A stretch of DNA of 34,159 bases from Lachnospiraceae bacterium MD335 (GCA_000403335.2 KE159629.1:916488-950646), one strand, 5' to 3'. Positions 7,871 through 16,048 are shown, counted from the stretch's first letter. Notes: generated by a model from the sequence alone, not told the origin. Translations and numbers: made by a program.

Positions 7871-8284
7871 TTAGGCACTCATTTTGTTGTATGAATATTG
7901 CTGTACAAAGGTTTTATCATCTGGCAAATCATAGCCAAAGCTTTTAGCTAATTCTACCGCATTTTGAGAATGTCTATAATCTTTCGGAAGTTTTCTGATA
8001 TATTCTGGAACATTGATAGTTTTGTTGACCAGATTAGCATCAGTGATACTGTTTTCGATAAATTCCGTTAATGTTGGACTTATATTCTTAGGCTCATTTG
8101 CATATTTGTCGATGTATTCATTTTTCAAAATATTAATTTTTACCCCCTTTTTATAAAAGAAAACACTTGCAACTACTGTAAAAACTGTTGCTGTTGCAAT
8201 AATAATCTCTGTTTTGTGTTCTTTTACCTTTACCCAAAACTTTTTTTCTTTAGTATCATTAGCATCAACTTTTTTCTCTTGCAT
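7871..8284 (-). CDS. Small membrane-anchored protein of unknown function
   Basis: A 137-residue protein with a charged N-terminus, one hydrophobic helix at about residues 28-46 (EIIIATATVFTVVASVFFY) and a soluble remainder that ends YSYNKMSA. The short lysine-rich front suggests the tail lies outside the cell. An AGGAGGCG site precedes the ATG. The gene converges on the XRE gene (7 bp between stops) and diverges from the regulator at 8414. I do not recognise a family. Confidence 0.6.
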   Translation of the reverse strand: MQEKKVDANDTKEKKFWVKVKEHKTEIIIATATVFTVVASVFFYKKGVKINILKNEYIDKYANEPKNISPTLTEFIENSITDANLVNKTINVPEYIRKLPKDYRHSQNAVELAKSFGYDLPDDKTFVQQYSYNKMSA

Positions 8285-8342
8285 AAATGAAACGCCTCCT
8301 TTAATTTAGTGGTTTGTTTTTTCCTTCTTGCTGTGTTATATT

Positions 8343-8355
8343 ATAAAATGTTGCA
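8343..8355 (+). promoter_or_regulatory. Half-operator matching the 7566-7601 palindrome
   Basis: ATAAAATGTTGCA here is identical to the reverse complement of the right palindrome arm around 7598. It lies between the divergent genes at 8284 and 8414. This suggests that the XRE protein also acts on this promoter region. Confidence 0.45.
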
Positions 8356-8413
8356 ATGTGTAAATCAACAGACAATATTAGCATAAATGTCCGCACTTTG
8401 GAGGAATCTTGAT

Positions 8414-9022
8414 ATGGCAAACAAGAAAATGAAAAAAATACCATTAAATAAAGAATGTTTAAAAGAAGCGTTAAATCTTAGAAACACAAATATTAAAAAA
8501 CTGGGAGAAGATGTTAATTTGGGCTGGTGTTCTAAATCAATTGAACGTGGACTAAAGGAAGGTGAAGTATCTGCCGAATTATTAGATGCACTTGGGCGGA
8601 ATCTCGATATAGAACCCGATTACCTTTCGGGAAAATATCACCAGATTTGCAAGAAAATTGCGGATAATGATGATATTATGTATTCTATTTTAAAAAAAGG
8701 ACTATGCGCAAAAAAATTTCCATATCTCAAGAAACAACAGAGCGCAAATTATAACGGAGAGTTCTTGTATAGTAAATATTTAGAATACATTCTTATTATT
8801 CATGATATTTCAAAGAAACAATTTCAAGAGATGACATTTGAACGACAAAAAGAATTCCAATTAAGTTTAGAGGATGCAATCGTACCAGTGCTTATGAAAT
8901 ATTTTTCTAAAAATGCTATGGAGCAGGATCTTTATCCAGAAATTTATAGATTACGAATGGAAATAGATAGTTATGATCCAGATGAGCCAGAACCTCCAGA
9001 TGAGTTTTTCTTAGATAAATAG
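8414..9022 (+). CDS. Predicted helix-turn-helix regulator, element cargo
   Basis: A 202-residue protein starting MANKKMKKIPLNKECL. Residues about 9-62 (LKEALNLRNTNIKKLGEDVN, SIERGLKEGEVSAELLDALGRNLDIEPDYL) have an XRE-like pattern of five short helices, where the last part resembles the usual closing segment. The remaining 140 residues are helical and end in a proline-rich acidic tail (DPDEPEPPDEFFLDK). The ATG at 8414 follows GGAGG at a good distance, so the longer frame from 8387 is not used. The function of the C-terminal part is unknown. Confidence 0.6.
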   Translation: MANKKMKKIPLNKECLKEALNLRNTNIKKLGEDVNLGWCSKSIERGLKEGEVSAELLDALGRNLDIEPDYLSGKYHQICKKIADNDDIMYSILKKGLCAKKFPYLKKQQSANYNGEFLYSKYLEYILIIHDISKKQFQEMTFERQKEFQLSLEDAIVPVLMKYFSKNAMEQDLYPEIYRLRMEIDSYDPDEPEPPDEFFLDK

Positions 9023-9041
9023 AAATGTTTGATTACCACAT

Positions 9042-9100
9042 GATACAATCCGTTGTATCCTCAATAATGGGGCTGGACTTGTATTAAAATATCAGCCCCA
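9042..9100. terminator. Paired hairpins between convergent genes
   Basis: GATACAA/TTGTATC at 9042-9059 is followed by an 8-bp perfect stem TGGGGCTG (9068-9075) with CAGCCCCA (9093-9100). They sit between the stop of the plus-strand regulator and the stop of the minus-strand DUF6061-like gene, the place expected for a two-way terminator. Confidence 0.5.
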
Positions 9101-9113
9101 TAAAGATTTAAAC

Positions 9114-9353
9114 TTACCACAATTCCAACGAATCTTCCGCATCCATCCACATCTGCATATTTCCTTCAAGATACAATCTTGCATGTTCAAGCGGTTCGTC
9201 TATTGCCAGAGCATTTAAGGCACATTCAGAGCAGGGAGTAGTTTTCAAACCTTCTTCTGCTTTGTTGCAGTCTATCCGTAAAAAGTAGCCTGCATAGGTG
9301 AATACGTCAATGCTGTTATGGTGGATATTGTATGTTGCATAAATCATATTCAT
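9114..9353 (-). CDS. DUF6061-like protein (IME 1 copy)
   Basis: Seventy-nine residues from MNMIYATYNIHHNSID to DAEDSLELW. The RIDC, PLEHARL and LEGNMQMW segments match the second copy at 18058-18297 closely and resemble DUF6061 proteins of Clostridia as I recall them. The start follows AGAGGACA; the frame is open for 14 further codons upstream but those lack a match in copy 2. Function unknown. In both elements the gene lies near the right end, reading inward, which suggests a backbone role. Confidence 0.65.
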   Translation of the reverse strand: MNMIYATYNIHHNSIDVFTYAGYFLRIDCNKAEEGLKTTPCSECALNALAIDEPLEHARLYLEGNMQMWMDAEDSLELW

Positions 9354-9382
9354 TTTATCTGTCCTCTTTTCGTAGATTTTTT

Positions 9383-9595
9383 GAAAGCATTTCAATCAGT
9401 TTACCAATTCCCGTATATTTTGTGTTATAATGTTTTATGTGATTTTGTTTCCCTCATTTTTTCCCTTATCAGGGTTTGTAATACCCTGTGGGAAGATATA
9501 ACACAAGGGAAATGATAAGGGAAAGTTCACCTGCGATAAACTTAGTGTTTTCAAGGGTTAGCGGAGATTTTAATAATAAAATATAACAGCTAATA
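9383..9595. repeat. Duplicated end block, copy 1 (att-like core and folded arms)
   Basis: About 210 bp share long stretches with 18345-18557: GAAAGCATTTCAATCAGTT, TGTGTTATAAT, GATATAACAC, and the core-like TTTTCAAGGGTTAGCGG at 9548-9564. Inside are nested inverted repeats: TGTGTTATA with TATAACACA, and TTTCCCTTATCA with TGATAAGGGAAA. It closes IME 1 on the right. It is probably the integrase recognition region of the element end, or a structured origin. Confidence 0.6.
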
Positions 9596-9646
9596 TTTCC
9601 CTTAAAAATCATCAAATCACAATCGGTATTTGTGGGGATAGGACAA

Positions 9647-10288
9647 ATGTTAAAGAAATCAAATGTATACTCACTTTTTTTACCATTTATTATTGGTATT
9701 GTTTTAGGTATAATTGCCAAACTCATAGATGTGGCATATATCACATCTGAAATTCCTGTATTTGATGATATGATGGGGCGGTTTGGAATATGGGTGTGGG
9801 CGGCGGCAATAATTTCTATTCTTTCAAAAACGGCTTTATTTGCAGCAGTACGTTCTTTTATGTTTTTTGTCGGAATGTTATCTGCTTATTATGGTTATAC
9901 TGTGCTTTTTTTGAATTTTTTTCCAAAATCACAGATAATTTTGTGGTGTGGTATTACTATAATAACTCCGCTTTGTGGATTTATGATATGGCAGATACAT
10001 AGGGAATATCATTATGCAAATTTCATTTCTTCCCTACCTTTTATGATTTTCTTTACTGAATGGTATTTAACGGTTTTTACTGGTCGGTATTGGAATTTCA
10101 GTTCTGCAAAAGATAAGCTACTGTTAGGTATTGCCTATTTATGTTTTACTTTTTCATTATTAGCAGTTATTCCAACAAATAAAAAACGACTATTCAGTCT
10201 GCTTTATGGGATATTGGAATCAATTATATTGATACTACTAATAACGACAGGTATCATATTTAATCCGTATGATTTGTTAAATATATAA
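9647..10288 (+). CDS. Polytopic membrane protein (DUF6518-like)
   Basis: A 213-residue, very hydrophobic protein with about six or seven helices (near residues 6-26, 46-66, 70-93, 96-112, 120-138, 155-173, 181-203). It resembles DUF6518 membrane proteins as I recall, with low certainty. The ATG at 9647 follows GATAGGA; a GTG at 9632 is possible. The start-site region resembles that of the GNAT gene at 16049 (AATYGGTATTT, then ATAGGA). It lies alone between the IME 1 end block and the left end of IME 2. Confidence 0.6.
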   Translation: MLKKSNVYSLFLPFIIGIVLGIIAKLIDVAYITSEIPVFDDMMGRFGIWVWAAAIISILSKTALFAAVRSFMFFVGMLSAYYGYTVLFLNFFPKSQIILWCGITIITPLCGFMIWQIHREYHYANFISSLPFMIFFTEWYLTVFTGRYWNFSSAKDKLLLGIAYLCFTFSLLAVIPTNKKRLFSLLYGILESIILILLITTGIIFNPYDLLNI

Positions 10289-10326
10289 ATTCCAGTTTAT
10301 CTACTAACCGCCTTAACTTTCCTTTA

Positions 10327-10416
10327 TTTTCAAGGCTTTGCGGTATGTTTAGCCTCAAAATATGTATCCTTTTCCCTTGTTTTTGCCCTTATGAGCAGAT
10401 TACAAGGGAAAGTTTT
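10327..10416. other. Candidate left attachment site and arm repeats of IME 2
   Basis: TTTTCAAGGCTTTGCGG at 10327-10343 matches the right-end core at 18510-18526 in 16 of 17 bases. Fifty bases inward, TTCCCTTGTTTTTGCCCTTATGAG (from 10372) repeats the right-end sequence near 18410, and TTTCCCTTGT pairs with ACAAGGGAAA. It lies directly downstream of the integrase gene, the usual place for an element end. Confidence 0.5.
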
Positions 10417-10436
10417 TGTTATTCAGTTTTCATTGA

Positions 10437-11735
10437 TTAATTCATTCCCACAACCTTATCCAAGAGTTTTGCAGATTCCCGCTCAGCCTCCCTTGTAGCG
10501 TGTGCATAGACATTCATTGTAGTGCTTACGTCCGAATGTCCTAAAAGCTCCTGCACGTCTTTTGGCTGCGCCCCGTTTGATAACAGGTTCGTTGTGTAGG
10601 TGTGCCTTAATGTGTGGAAGTGGAAACCATCTAATTCCGGTACTTTCCTTGCCGCTGTCCGGCAGGCTGTTTCTACGGTGGCGGGAAGTTCCAGACAGCC
10701 ATCTTCCCTCAAACATACAAAGGAGATTTCCGTATAATCCTCCGGCGTATCTTTTGTCATTGACAGGTTGTAATACTCATAATGCACCCTGTTTTTCTCT
10801 GTAACTTCCCTGTAGAAATTCCTGTGGTAGAGTCCGCCATACTGCATACGGTTTTTAAGCTGCTGTTTCCTTGCTTTCTTCAAGATGTCAGCGAGGGTGT
10901 CTCCAAAATCAACTGTACGCACTTTTTTCCTCTTGGTCGAGCCGATTTCGTGCTTATGGGTAGCGCCGTTGTAGCGGACGCTTCTGCGGACTGTCAGACA
11001 TTGTTCCTCAAAGTTGATGTCCTGCCAAGTCAGCCCTGCCACTTCCCCAAGCCTGAGACCAGTGAAATAGGCTATCTGTACGGGCAGGATTGCGTCTTTG
11101 CTCCGTTTGCCAAGCTGTGTAATCAGCTTTTGGTACTGCTCAAATGACAGTGGATTGACTTTGCCATTGTCGGTGTCCGTTTCTTCCGCAAACAAGTCCA
11201 TATCGTCCTTTTTATGCCTCATGACTACATACTGCATGGGATTGAACGTAATGTACTGTTTCGGGAACACCGCAAAGCGGAATGACTGTTGTAATACTGC
11301 GGAAAATGACTTTACGTAGTCTTTGGAATATCCTTTGGAAACAAAATCTTCAATCGTGCCTCCAAAAGACATGATATCCATGAACTGCTGCAAATGCCCC
11401 GAAGTAACCGTTTTTAGCTTTCGTCTGCTTACAGGGTGCTGTTTAATGCGGTTGATCGCCTGAAGATAAGTACCGACAGTTCCATTGCTCAATGTTCCTG
11501 TCTTTAATTCTTCCTCTGCCCATGTGTCAAGCAACTGTCCAAGGGTGATATTGTCCGCCTTTGCAATGAATTTCTTGCTTTCGTAATCTTCCATTGCCTG
11601 CCTTAACAGCTTTTCCGTTTCGCTTTTGCTTTCTGTTCCTGCATATTCTTTCTGTACCAGATTTCCACTTGCGTCCTCCACATAGAAGCGGTAGTACCAT
11701 TTTTTTCCTTTCTTCCGAACTGATCCTTTTGCCAT
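10437..11735 (-). CDS. Tyrosine recombinase / integrase
   Basis: A 432-residue integrase that would insert and excise IME 2. The N-terminal AP2-like arm-binding domain (MAKGSVRKKGKKWYYRFYV, residues 1-30) is followed by the core-binding domain (about 65-170) and the catalytic domain. The catalytic set is complete: R228 in TGLRLGE, H374 and R377 in HTLRHTYTT, H400 in LGHSDVSTT, Y410 in MNVYAH. The start at 11735 follows AAAGGAG at a good distance; the frame extends nine codons further without support. It reads toward the element's left end. Confidence 0.95.
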   Translation of the reverse strand: MAKGSVRKKGKKWYYRFYVEDASGNLVQKEYAGTESKSETEKLLRQAMEDYESKKFIAKADNITLGQLLDTWAEEELKTGTLSNGTVGTYLQAINRIKQHPVSRRKLKTVTSGHLQQFMDIMSFGGTIEDFVSKGYSKDYVKSFSAVLQQSFRFAVFPKQYITFNPMQYVVMRHKKDDMDLFAEETDTDNGKVNPLSFEQYQKLITQLGKRSKDAILPVQIAYFTGLRLGEVAGLTWQDINFEEQCLTVRRSVRYNGATHKHEIGSTKRKKVRTVDFGDTLADILKKARKQQLKNRMQYGGLYHRNFYREVTEKNRVHYEYYNLSMTKDTPEDYTEISFVCLREDGCLELPATVETACRTAARKVPELDGFHFHTLRHTYTTNLLSNGAQPKDVQELLGHSDVSTTMNVYAHATREAERESAKLLDKVVGMN

Positions 11736-11837
11736 AATCGTTTCTCCTTTCGATAAACGCAACCTTTATTGCGTATGGCAATCGGAACTGATGAAATGCT
11801 TTCTGCGTGTAAGTATATCATAACTCCGGCTGCCAAG

Positions 11838-12467
11838 CTATACCGATTCGGATTCTTCCCCCGATACCATAGAAAGAAGATTTGCAAGCCTTATGGTGGC
11901 TGTTTCGGGATTTTTGGAATAGAGCCTCACAATATCGCCCATATCGTTAAACATATTTACGGTGTGGGTGATTTCCCTGAGAAACATAATCTCGTTATAT
12001 TCCTTATTCGATTCAAACCCCATTGTCTGAGCGAGTGCGGCATTTTCCGCATTGTCCTTGAAATTCTTGCAGGCAAACTGAAAAGAATCCACGAACAATT
12101 CATATTCCTTCAACATCAGCAGCAGTAAATCTTTGGAAAAATCCGCCTCATCAGGCTTCATATCATAGGGGAGTTTGTTTACGATGGAATTCATCACATC
12201 ACGAATAAATAATTCCCTATTATCCGTAATGTCCGTTTGGTATTCCTCCGTTTCCCCTTTCAGCCACTTCACAGACACATGGAGTGCTTCTGAAAGACCT
12301 TCCAAGACCAGCTTCTTTGTGTTGTCGATTGTTCCCGCCTCATAACGCACGATTGTGGAAGTGGCTACCCCCATCTTCTCTGCGACATAAGGCTGGTTTA
12401 ATCCCAACTCAACCCTCCGCTGTTTTGCCCTGCTACCGATCAGCTTGCGTAACTCTTTATCTTTCAT
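11838..12467 (-). CDS. XRE-family repressor of IME 2
   Basis: A 209-residue regulator. The HTH covers about residues 5-62 (LIGSRAKQRRVELGLNQPYVAEKMGVATSTIVRYEAG), followed by a helical C-terminal part of 140 residues without a recognised domain. The ATG follows GGAGGCG; the frame runs 35 codons further upstream through its promoter and is not coding there. It is divergent from the excisionase gene, and palindromes overlap both promoters, so it probably represses itself and excision. Confidence 0.85.
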   Translation of the reverse strand: MKDKELRKLIGSRAKQRRVELGLNQPYVAEKMGVATSTIVRYEAGTIDNTKKLVLEGLSEALHVSVKWLKGETEEYQTDITDNRELFIRDVMNSIVNKLPYDMKPDEADFSKDLLLLMLKEYELFVDSFQFACKNFKDNAENAALAQTMGFESNKEYNEIMFLREITHTVNMFNDMGDIVRLYSKNPETATIRLANLLSMVSGEESESV

Positions 12468-12498
12468 ACTGATACGCCTCCTTTTTCGGTATGGACAA

Positions 12499-12625
12499 AG
12501 TATAGCATAGAAAAAGCAATAATGCAATATGCAACTTAAAAATGATTTTTGAATTGCCATAATGCTTGACAAGAGATTATAAAAGCGTTATAGTAAGCGT
12601 ACTATCGAAATTGCATTATGCAATT
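12499..12625. promoter_or_regulatory. Divergent promoters with shared operators (repressor / excisionase)
   Basis: On the minus strand a -35 TTGCAT (12522-12527) and -10 TATACT (12499-12504) are 17 bp apart. On the plus strand TTGACA (12566-12571) and TATAGT (12589-12594) are 17 bp apart. The perfect inverted repeat AATTGCATTATGCAATT lies at 12609-12625 after the plus promoter, and a related TGCAATATGCA overlaps the minus -35. These words are good operator candidates for the XRE repressor. Confidence 0.7.
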
Positions 12626-12642
12626 AAAAGGGAGGTGAGTTA

Positions 12643-12873
12643 ATGACCAAAACGAAAATTGCACTATCCATTGAAGAAGCTGCCGATTATACGGGTATCG
12701 GGAGGAATACCCTGCGAAACCTTGTAGAGTGGGGAAAACTACCCGTCCTCAAAGTCGGGAGAAAGGTGCTTATCAAAATTGATATACTGGAGAAGTTCAT
12801 GGAAGTGAACGAGGGGAAGAACCTGCGGGATAAGAATGATGTAAAGTCTGTTACAAGAAAATCAGCAGTATAA
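12643..12873 (+). CDS. xis: Excisionase-family DNA-binding protein
   Basis: Seventy-six residues with the MerR-like/HTH_17 fold of Tn916-type excisionases: LSIEEAADYTGIGRNTLRNLVEWGKLPVLKVGRKVLIKIDILEKFM (about residues 8-53). It would bend DNA at the element ends and steer the integrase to excision. A GGGAGGTGAG site precedes the ATG and a consensus promoter lies upstream. The basic tail is usual. Confidence 0.85.
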   Translation: MTKTKIALSIEEAADYTGIGRNTLRNLVEWGKLPVLKVGRKVLIKIDILEKFMEVNEGKNLRDKNDVKSVTRKSAV

Positions 12874-12916
12874 AAGGCGGCTTCTAAGGAAACCGCCCAA
12901 TGGTATGTATCAGACC

Positions 12917-12962
12917 GAAGCCATGATATACCTACACGCAAATAAATTATATCATGTGCTTC
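12917..12962 (+). terminator. Terminator-like long stem after excisionase
   Basis: GAAGC-CATGATATA pairs with TATATCATG-T-GCTTC (one bulged base) around a 17-nt loop, followed by CTTTTGG. A smaller GGCGG/CCGCC hairpin lies just before, at about 12877-12898. Confidence 0.45.
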
Positions 12963-13155
12963 CTTTTGGTACAAGCGGAAATTGGGGGAAAGCGGAAAAA
13001 GTGAGTTGAAAAAATAAGTTAATTTTGGAACAGCCAACTGAAAAAATCAACTTGTTTTGGTATATTCAGTTAAAAAATTCAACAGATGTTTCGGGCGTCA
13101 TTTTCAATGTGATGTAAGATTGCTGCAAAAATTTAACTGACATTTTAGATATTAC

Positions 13156-13259
13156 TTTTTTGCTATCAAGGTTGCACTTTTTACTATCATAAGTGGCAGC
13201 ACTTTTTGCTATCACAATGATGGCATTCTAAGGCAGATGACAGCATTTTTTGCTATCAT
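13156..13259 (+). repeat. Iteron-like array upstream of relaxase 2
   Basis: Copies of TTTTTRCTATCAY lie at 13156-13168, 13178-13190, 13203-13215 and 13246-13259, matching the array at 1926-2139. From 13010 to 13085 there are also repeats of the form GTTGAAAAA / AAAAATTCAAC, as before array 1. Spacing differs between the two elements although the word itself is kept. Confidence 0.55.
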
Positions 13260-13336
13260 GGCGGCTGATTTTACCGGCATAATCCGAACAGTTTCAAGAG
13301 AATATTACCTTCTCTTAAAGCCCTCGGCGTTTGAGA

Positions 13337-13440
13337 GCGAAATACACCCATTGCACAAACTTCGTTTATGCAATGGGGATTCCGCCCTTGCAGGGAGCAA
13401 ATTCACGCAAGCGTGAATTACAAATGCTGCTGCATTTGTG
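13337..13440 (+). other. Candidate oriT of IME 2 (three hairpins)
   Basis: CCCATTGCA/TGCAATGGG (13347-13377) encloses the same loop as in IME 1, followed by CGCCCTTGCAGGGAGC. Next come AATTCACGC/GCGTGAATT (13400-13419) and ACAAATGC/GCATTTGT (13420-13439). The second hairpin has paired base changes relative to IME 1, and the third is unrelated in sequence but still a hairpin. Confidence 0.55.
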
Positions 13441-13531
13441 AGAACCGCCGCCCTCTCCGCTTTCGCGCATCCGCTACTGCCATTTGCAGGAGGGAGGACA
13501 AAGCACAATACAAAGGCATTCATTTATCCGC

Positions 13532-14959
13532 ATGAGCAAGCTGCTTGATGTCAGGGGCAGAATCACTTATATATCCAACCATGCAAAACAGGAAAACCTG
13601 TATGCAGTCTATGAAACGACAGACCGCTATTATTGGACGGAGCTTGCAAGATTCAATCAGCAGGAATTTCAAAAAAGCGGCACAGAGGGGGAATGTATCG
13701 AGGCGAGGGAATTTATCATTGCCCTGCCGGAATCTTTCCCGAATCTCTATGAGCCAGACAAACTTTTACAGTTGTTCACAGACCGCTTTAAGGAAAAGTA
13801 CGGTGTGGAGTGCGTATCGGCTCTGCACCATAACAAACGAAAAACAAACTACCATATCCACCTTATTTTTTCAGAGAGGGAGAGATTGCCTGAACCCATA
13901 GAAAAGACTGCAACAAGGAATATGTTCTATGATGAGCAGGGAAAACATGTCCGCACCAAAAAAGAGATACTTGACGAAAACGGAAATGTCCGCAAAGGCT
14001 GTAAGATTGTGAAGAAAGGTGAGATATATGAGCGGAATCTTTTTACCGCCAAGAATAAGCTGTTCAAGCAGGACGAGTTTGTGGACGAGGTAAAGCATTT
14101 TTATACAGACCTTATCAATACTTTGGTAAAGAACGACAAAGAGAAACTGCACGTTTTTAACGAAAACGGTCTGTATCTTGCCACTAAGAAGATAGGGAAA
14201 AATAATCCGAAAGCGGAACAGATACAGACGGACAACGAATACTGTATGCGTTGGAATCGTGAAGTTGACAGGGCGATTGTAAGCGGCGTGGCAGAAACAG
14301 AGATACAACAGATAAAAAAAGAGTACATCTCTGACCGCATCAAAGAATCTATTGATTTATTCGGCAGTCAGCCGGAACGGTTTGGAACAATCCTCATGAG
14401 TGCAGTTGCAGTATTGGCAATGCTGATTTCAAAGGTGCTGCAAAAAGCAAGGGAACTGTCTGCAAAACTCTTTGATACAGAGCAGATACAACCGCAGATG
14501 CCTGTGCAAGAACCTGTCCGCCAACCATCCGAAAAGGAAGCACAGACCAAACCGAAGATACCGCCCAAACCTATTATGTCTGCCGAAGCAACCGCCTATC
14601 CAAAGCTGTTTAAGATTTACAAGGAACTGAAACGACAGAATAAGATTATTTTTGAGGCAGAAAAAGAACGCAATGCTTTGGAACTTGAGCGTGATGCCCT
14701 AAAAGGACTTGCGAAATTTACCAAGAAAGGTGAACTGCAAAGCAAAATTCACCGTAAAAATGAGGAGATTGACATCTTAAAAATCGGCTTGTCCGGCATT
14801 GTTAGAAGATATGGTTATCAGAATGTGCAGAATTTTTATCGGATTTACCATAAATCTCATAGTGCTTATATTGCTTATAGGGAACAAGAGGCTGAATGGG
14901 AAAAATTTACGGAAAGGACAATCAAAAACAGGATAGGCAAAGTGTGCTTGAGCGGTTGA
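13532..14959 (+). CDS. MobA/MobL-type relaxase of IME 2, frameshifted near the end
   Basis: A 475-residue homologue of the relaxase at 2445, with the HHNKRKTNYHIHLIF histidine motif near residues 99-113 and the same coiled C-terminal half. After about residue 455 the reading frame departs from copy 1: the sequence that matches copy 1's tail (KDNQKQDRQSVLERL) lies in the -1 frame and would end at 15033. One A missing from the run at 14901-14905 explains this. The nicking domain is unaffected. The start has the same doubt as copy 1: AGGAGGGAGGA at 13488-13498 lies 33 nt upstream, and an ATA codon at 13508 has ideal spacing. Confidence 0.85.
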   Translation: MSKLLDVRGRITYISNHAKQENLYAVYETTDRYYWTELARFNQQEFQKSGTEGECIEAREFIIALPESFPNLYEPDKLLQLFTDRFKEKYGVECVSALHHNKRKTNYHIHLIFSERERLPEPIEKTATRNMFYDEQGKHVRTKKEILDENGNVRKGCKIVKKGEIYERNLFTAKNKLFKQDEFVDEVKHFYTDLINTLVKNDKEKLHVFNENGLYLATKKIGKNNPKAEQIQTDNEYCMRWNREVDRAIVSGVAETEIQQIKKEYISDRIKESIDLFGSQPERFGTILMSAVAVLAMLISKVLQKARELSAKLFDTEQIQPQMPVQEPVRQPSEKEAQTKPKIPPKPIMSAEATAYPKLFKIYKELKRQNKIIFEAEKERNALELERDALKGLAKFTKKGELQSKIHRKNEEIDILKIGLSGIVRRYGYQNVQNFYRIYHKSHSAYIAYREQEAEWEKFTERTIKNRIGKVCLSG

Positions 14960-15144
14960 AAAATCCGCCAAAGAGAACGACAGATTGCCAGCAACAAATG
15001 ACGGTTAAGAGCAAGGACCGAAGTGCAAGATAATATTTCAATCCTTGCTCTTACATAACAGTTTTTTAATGATGAATATTGAAAAATATGTTATGATAGG
15101 TTTGTAGCAGATAGCTTATAGATTTTGGAGGAATATATAAAAAT

Positions 15145-16002
15145 ATGGAAAAATGGGACTTGTATACAAAATATAGAGAAAAGTCAGGAAAAGAGCAGAT
15201 TCGAGGAGAAAAGATTCCAAACGGTTTCTACCATTTGGTAGTGCATGTATGGATACGAAATTGCAAAGGGGAATATCTCATTTCCCAACGTTCAGTTAGC
15301 AGACCAACATTTCCGCTTATGTGGGAGTGCGTTGGAGGTTCTGTTTTGATGGGGGAAAGCAGTATTGACGGAGCACTTAGAGAAGTAAAGGAAGAAGTGG
15401 GACTGGATTTACAACCCGAAGCCGGAAAACTCCTTTTTACTAAAATCCGAGGCACTGATGTTAAATATGAATGCAAAGAATTTAATGATATTATGGATGT
15501 ATGGCTTTTTGAATACGATGGAGACCTGCATTTGGAAGATGCAACAACGGATGAAGTTGCTGACTGTAAATGGATGACAGTTTCTGAGATTAGAAAGTTA
15601 TATGAAAACAAGAAGCTTGTGCAGACATTGGACTATTTTTTTTGTGTTATGGAAGCAGATGAACCGGATTACAGCCATATTATTGGGAAAATGGTAGACG
15701 GAACTGTTGACAGACCATTAGGCACCGCTCATCCTCGTCATTCGGAGATGATTTATCCAATCAATTATGGATATGTAAATAATGTACTTGCCGGTGATGG
15801 AGCAGAACAAGATGTTTATATATTTGGAACAAATAAACCGCTAAAGAGTTTTCGTGGCAAAGTAGTCGCAGTATGGCATCGTTTTGACGATGTGGAGGAT
15901 AAGTGGATTGTGTCTTTGAATGGAGAAGATATTGCAGAAGAGAAAATATTAGGTGACATTTCATTTCAAGAGCAGTTTTTCTATGGGAAATTGTATAAAT
16001 AA
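15145..16002 (+). CDS. Nudix hydrolase fused to an inorganic-pyrophosphatase-like domain
   Basis: A 285-residue two-domain protein. Residues about 28-165 form a Nudix domain with a full Nudix box (G65, E71, REVKEEVG at 79-86), which hydrolyses nucleoside-diphosphate-linked compounds. Residues about 185-285 resemble family I soluble pyrophosphatase: DRPLGTAHPRH, YPINYGYV, D218-x4-D223 and HRFDDVEDKWIV. The pairing suggests that the pyrophosphate or phosphorylated product is handled on the same chain. The pyrophosphatase part is shorter than usual and may be non-catalytic. A GGAGGAAT site precedes the start. First gene of the IME 2 cargo operon. Confidence 0.85.
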   Translation: MEKWDLYTKYREKSGKEQIRGEKIPNGFYHLVVHVWIRNCKGEYLISQRSVSRPTFPLMWECVGGSVLMGESSIDGALREVKEEVGLDLQPEAGKLLFTKIRGTDVKYECKEFNDIMDVWLFEYDGDLHLEDATTDEVADCKWMTVSEIRKLYENKKLVQTLDYFFCVMEADEPDYSHIIGKMVDGTVDRPLGTAHPRHSEMIYPINYGYVNNVLAGDGAEQDVYIFGTNKPLKSFRGKVVAVWHRFDDVEDKWIVSLNGEDIAEEKILGDISFQEQFFYGKLYK

Positions 16003-16048
16003 TATTAAATTGCAATTGGTATTTATGGAATAGGAAAGGATGCCCCGT

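Larger units (their letters stand above)
1800..9595 (+). mobile_element. Remnant of an integrative mobilizable element (IME 1)
   Basis: From about 1800 this stretch matches the layout of the element at 10327-18526: an iteron-like array, three-hairpin oriT candidate, MobA/MobL relaxase with the same leader, cargo, a DUF6061-like gene on the minus strand, then a duplicated end block. Similarity to copy 2 begins near the shared GTTGAAAAAATAAGT (about 1842-1856) and nothing left of it resembles integrase, repressor or excisionase. The element therefore lacks its recombination module and has an IS256 copy inside. Borders are inferred by comparing the two copies. Confidence 0.6.
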
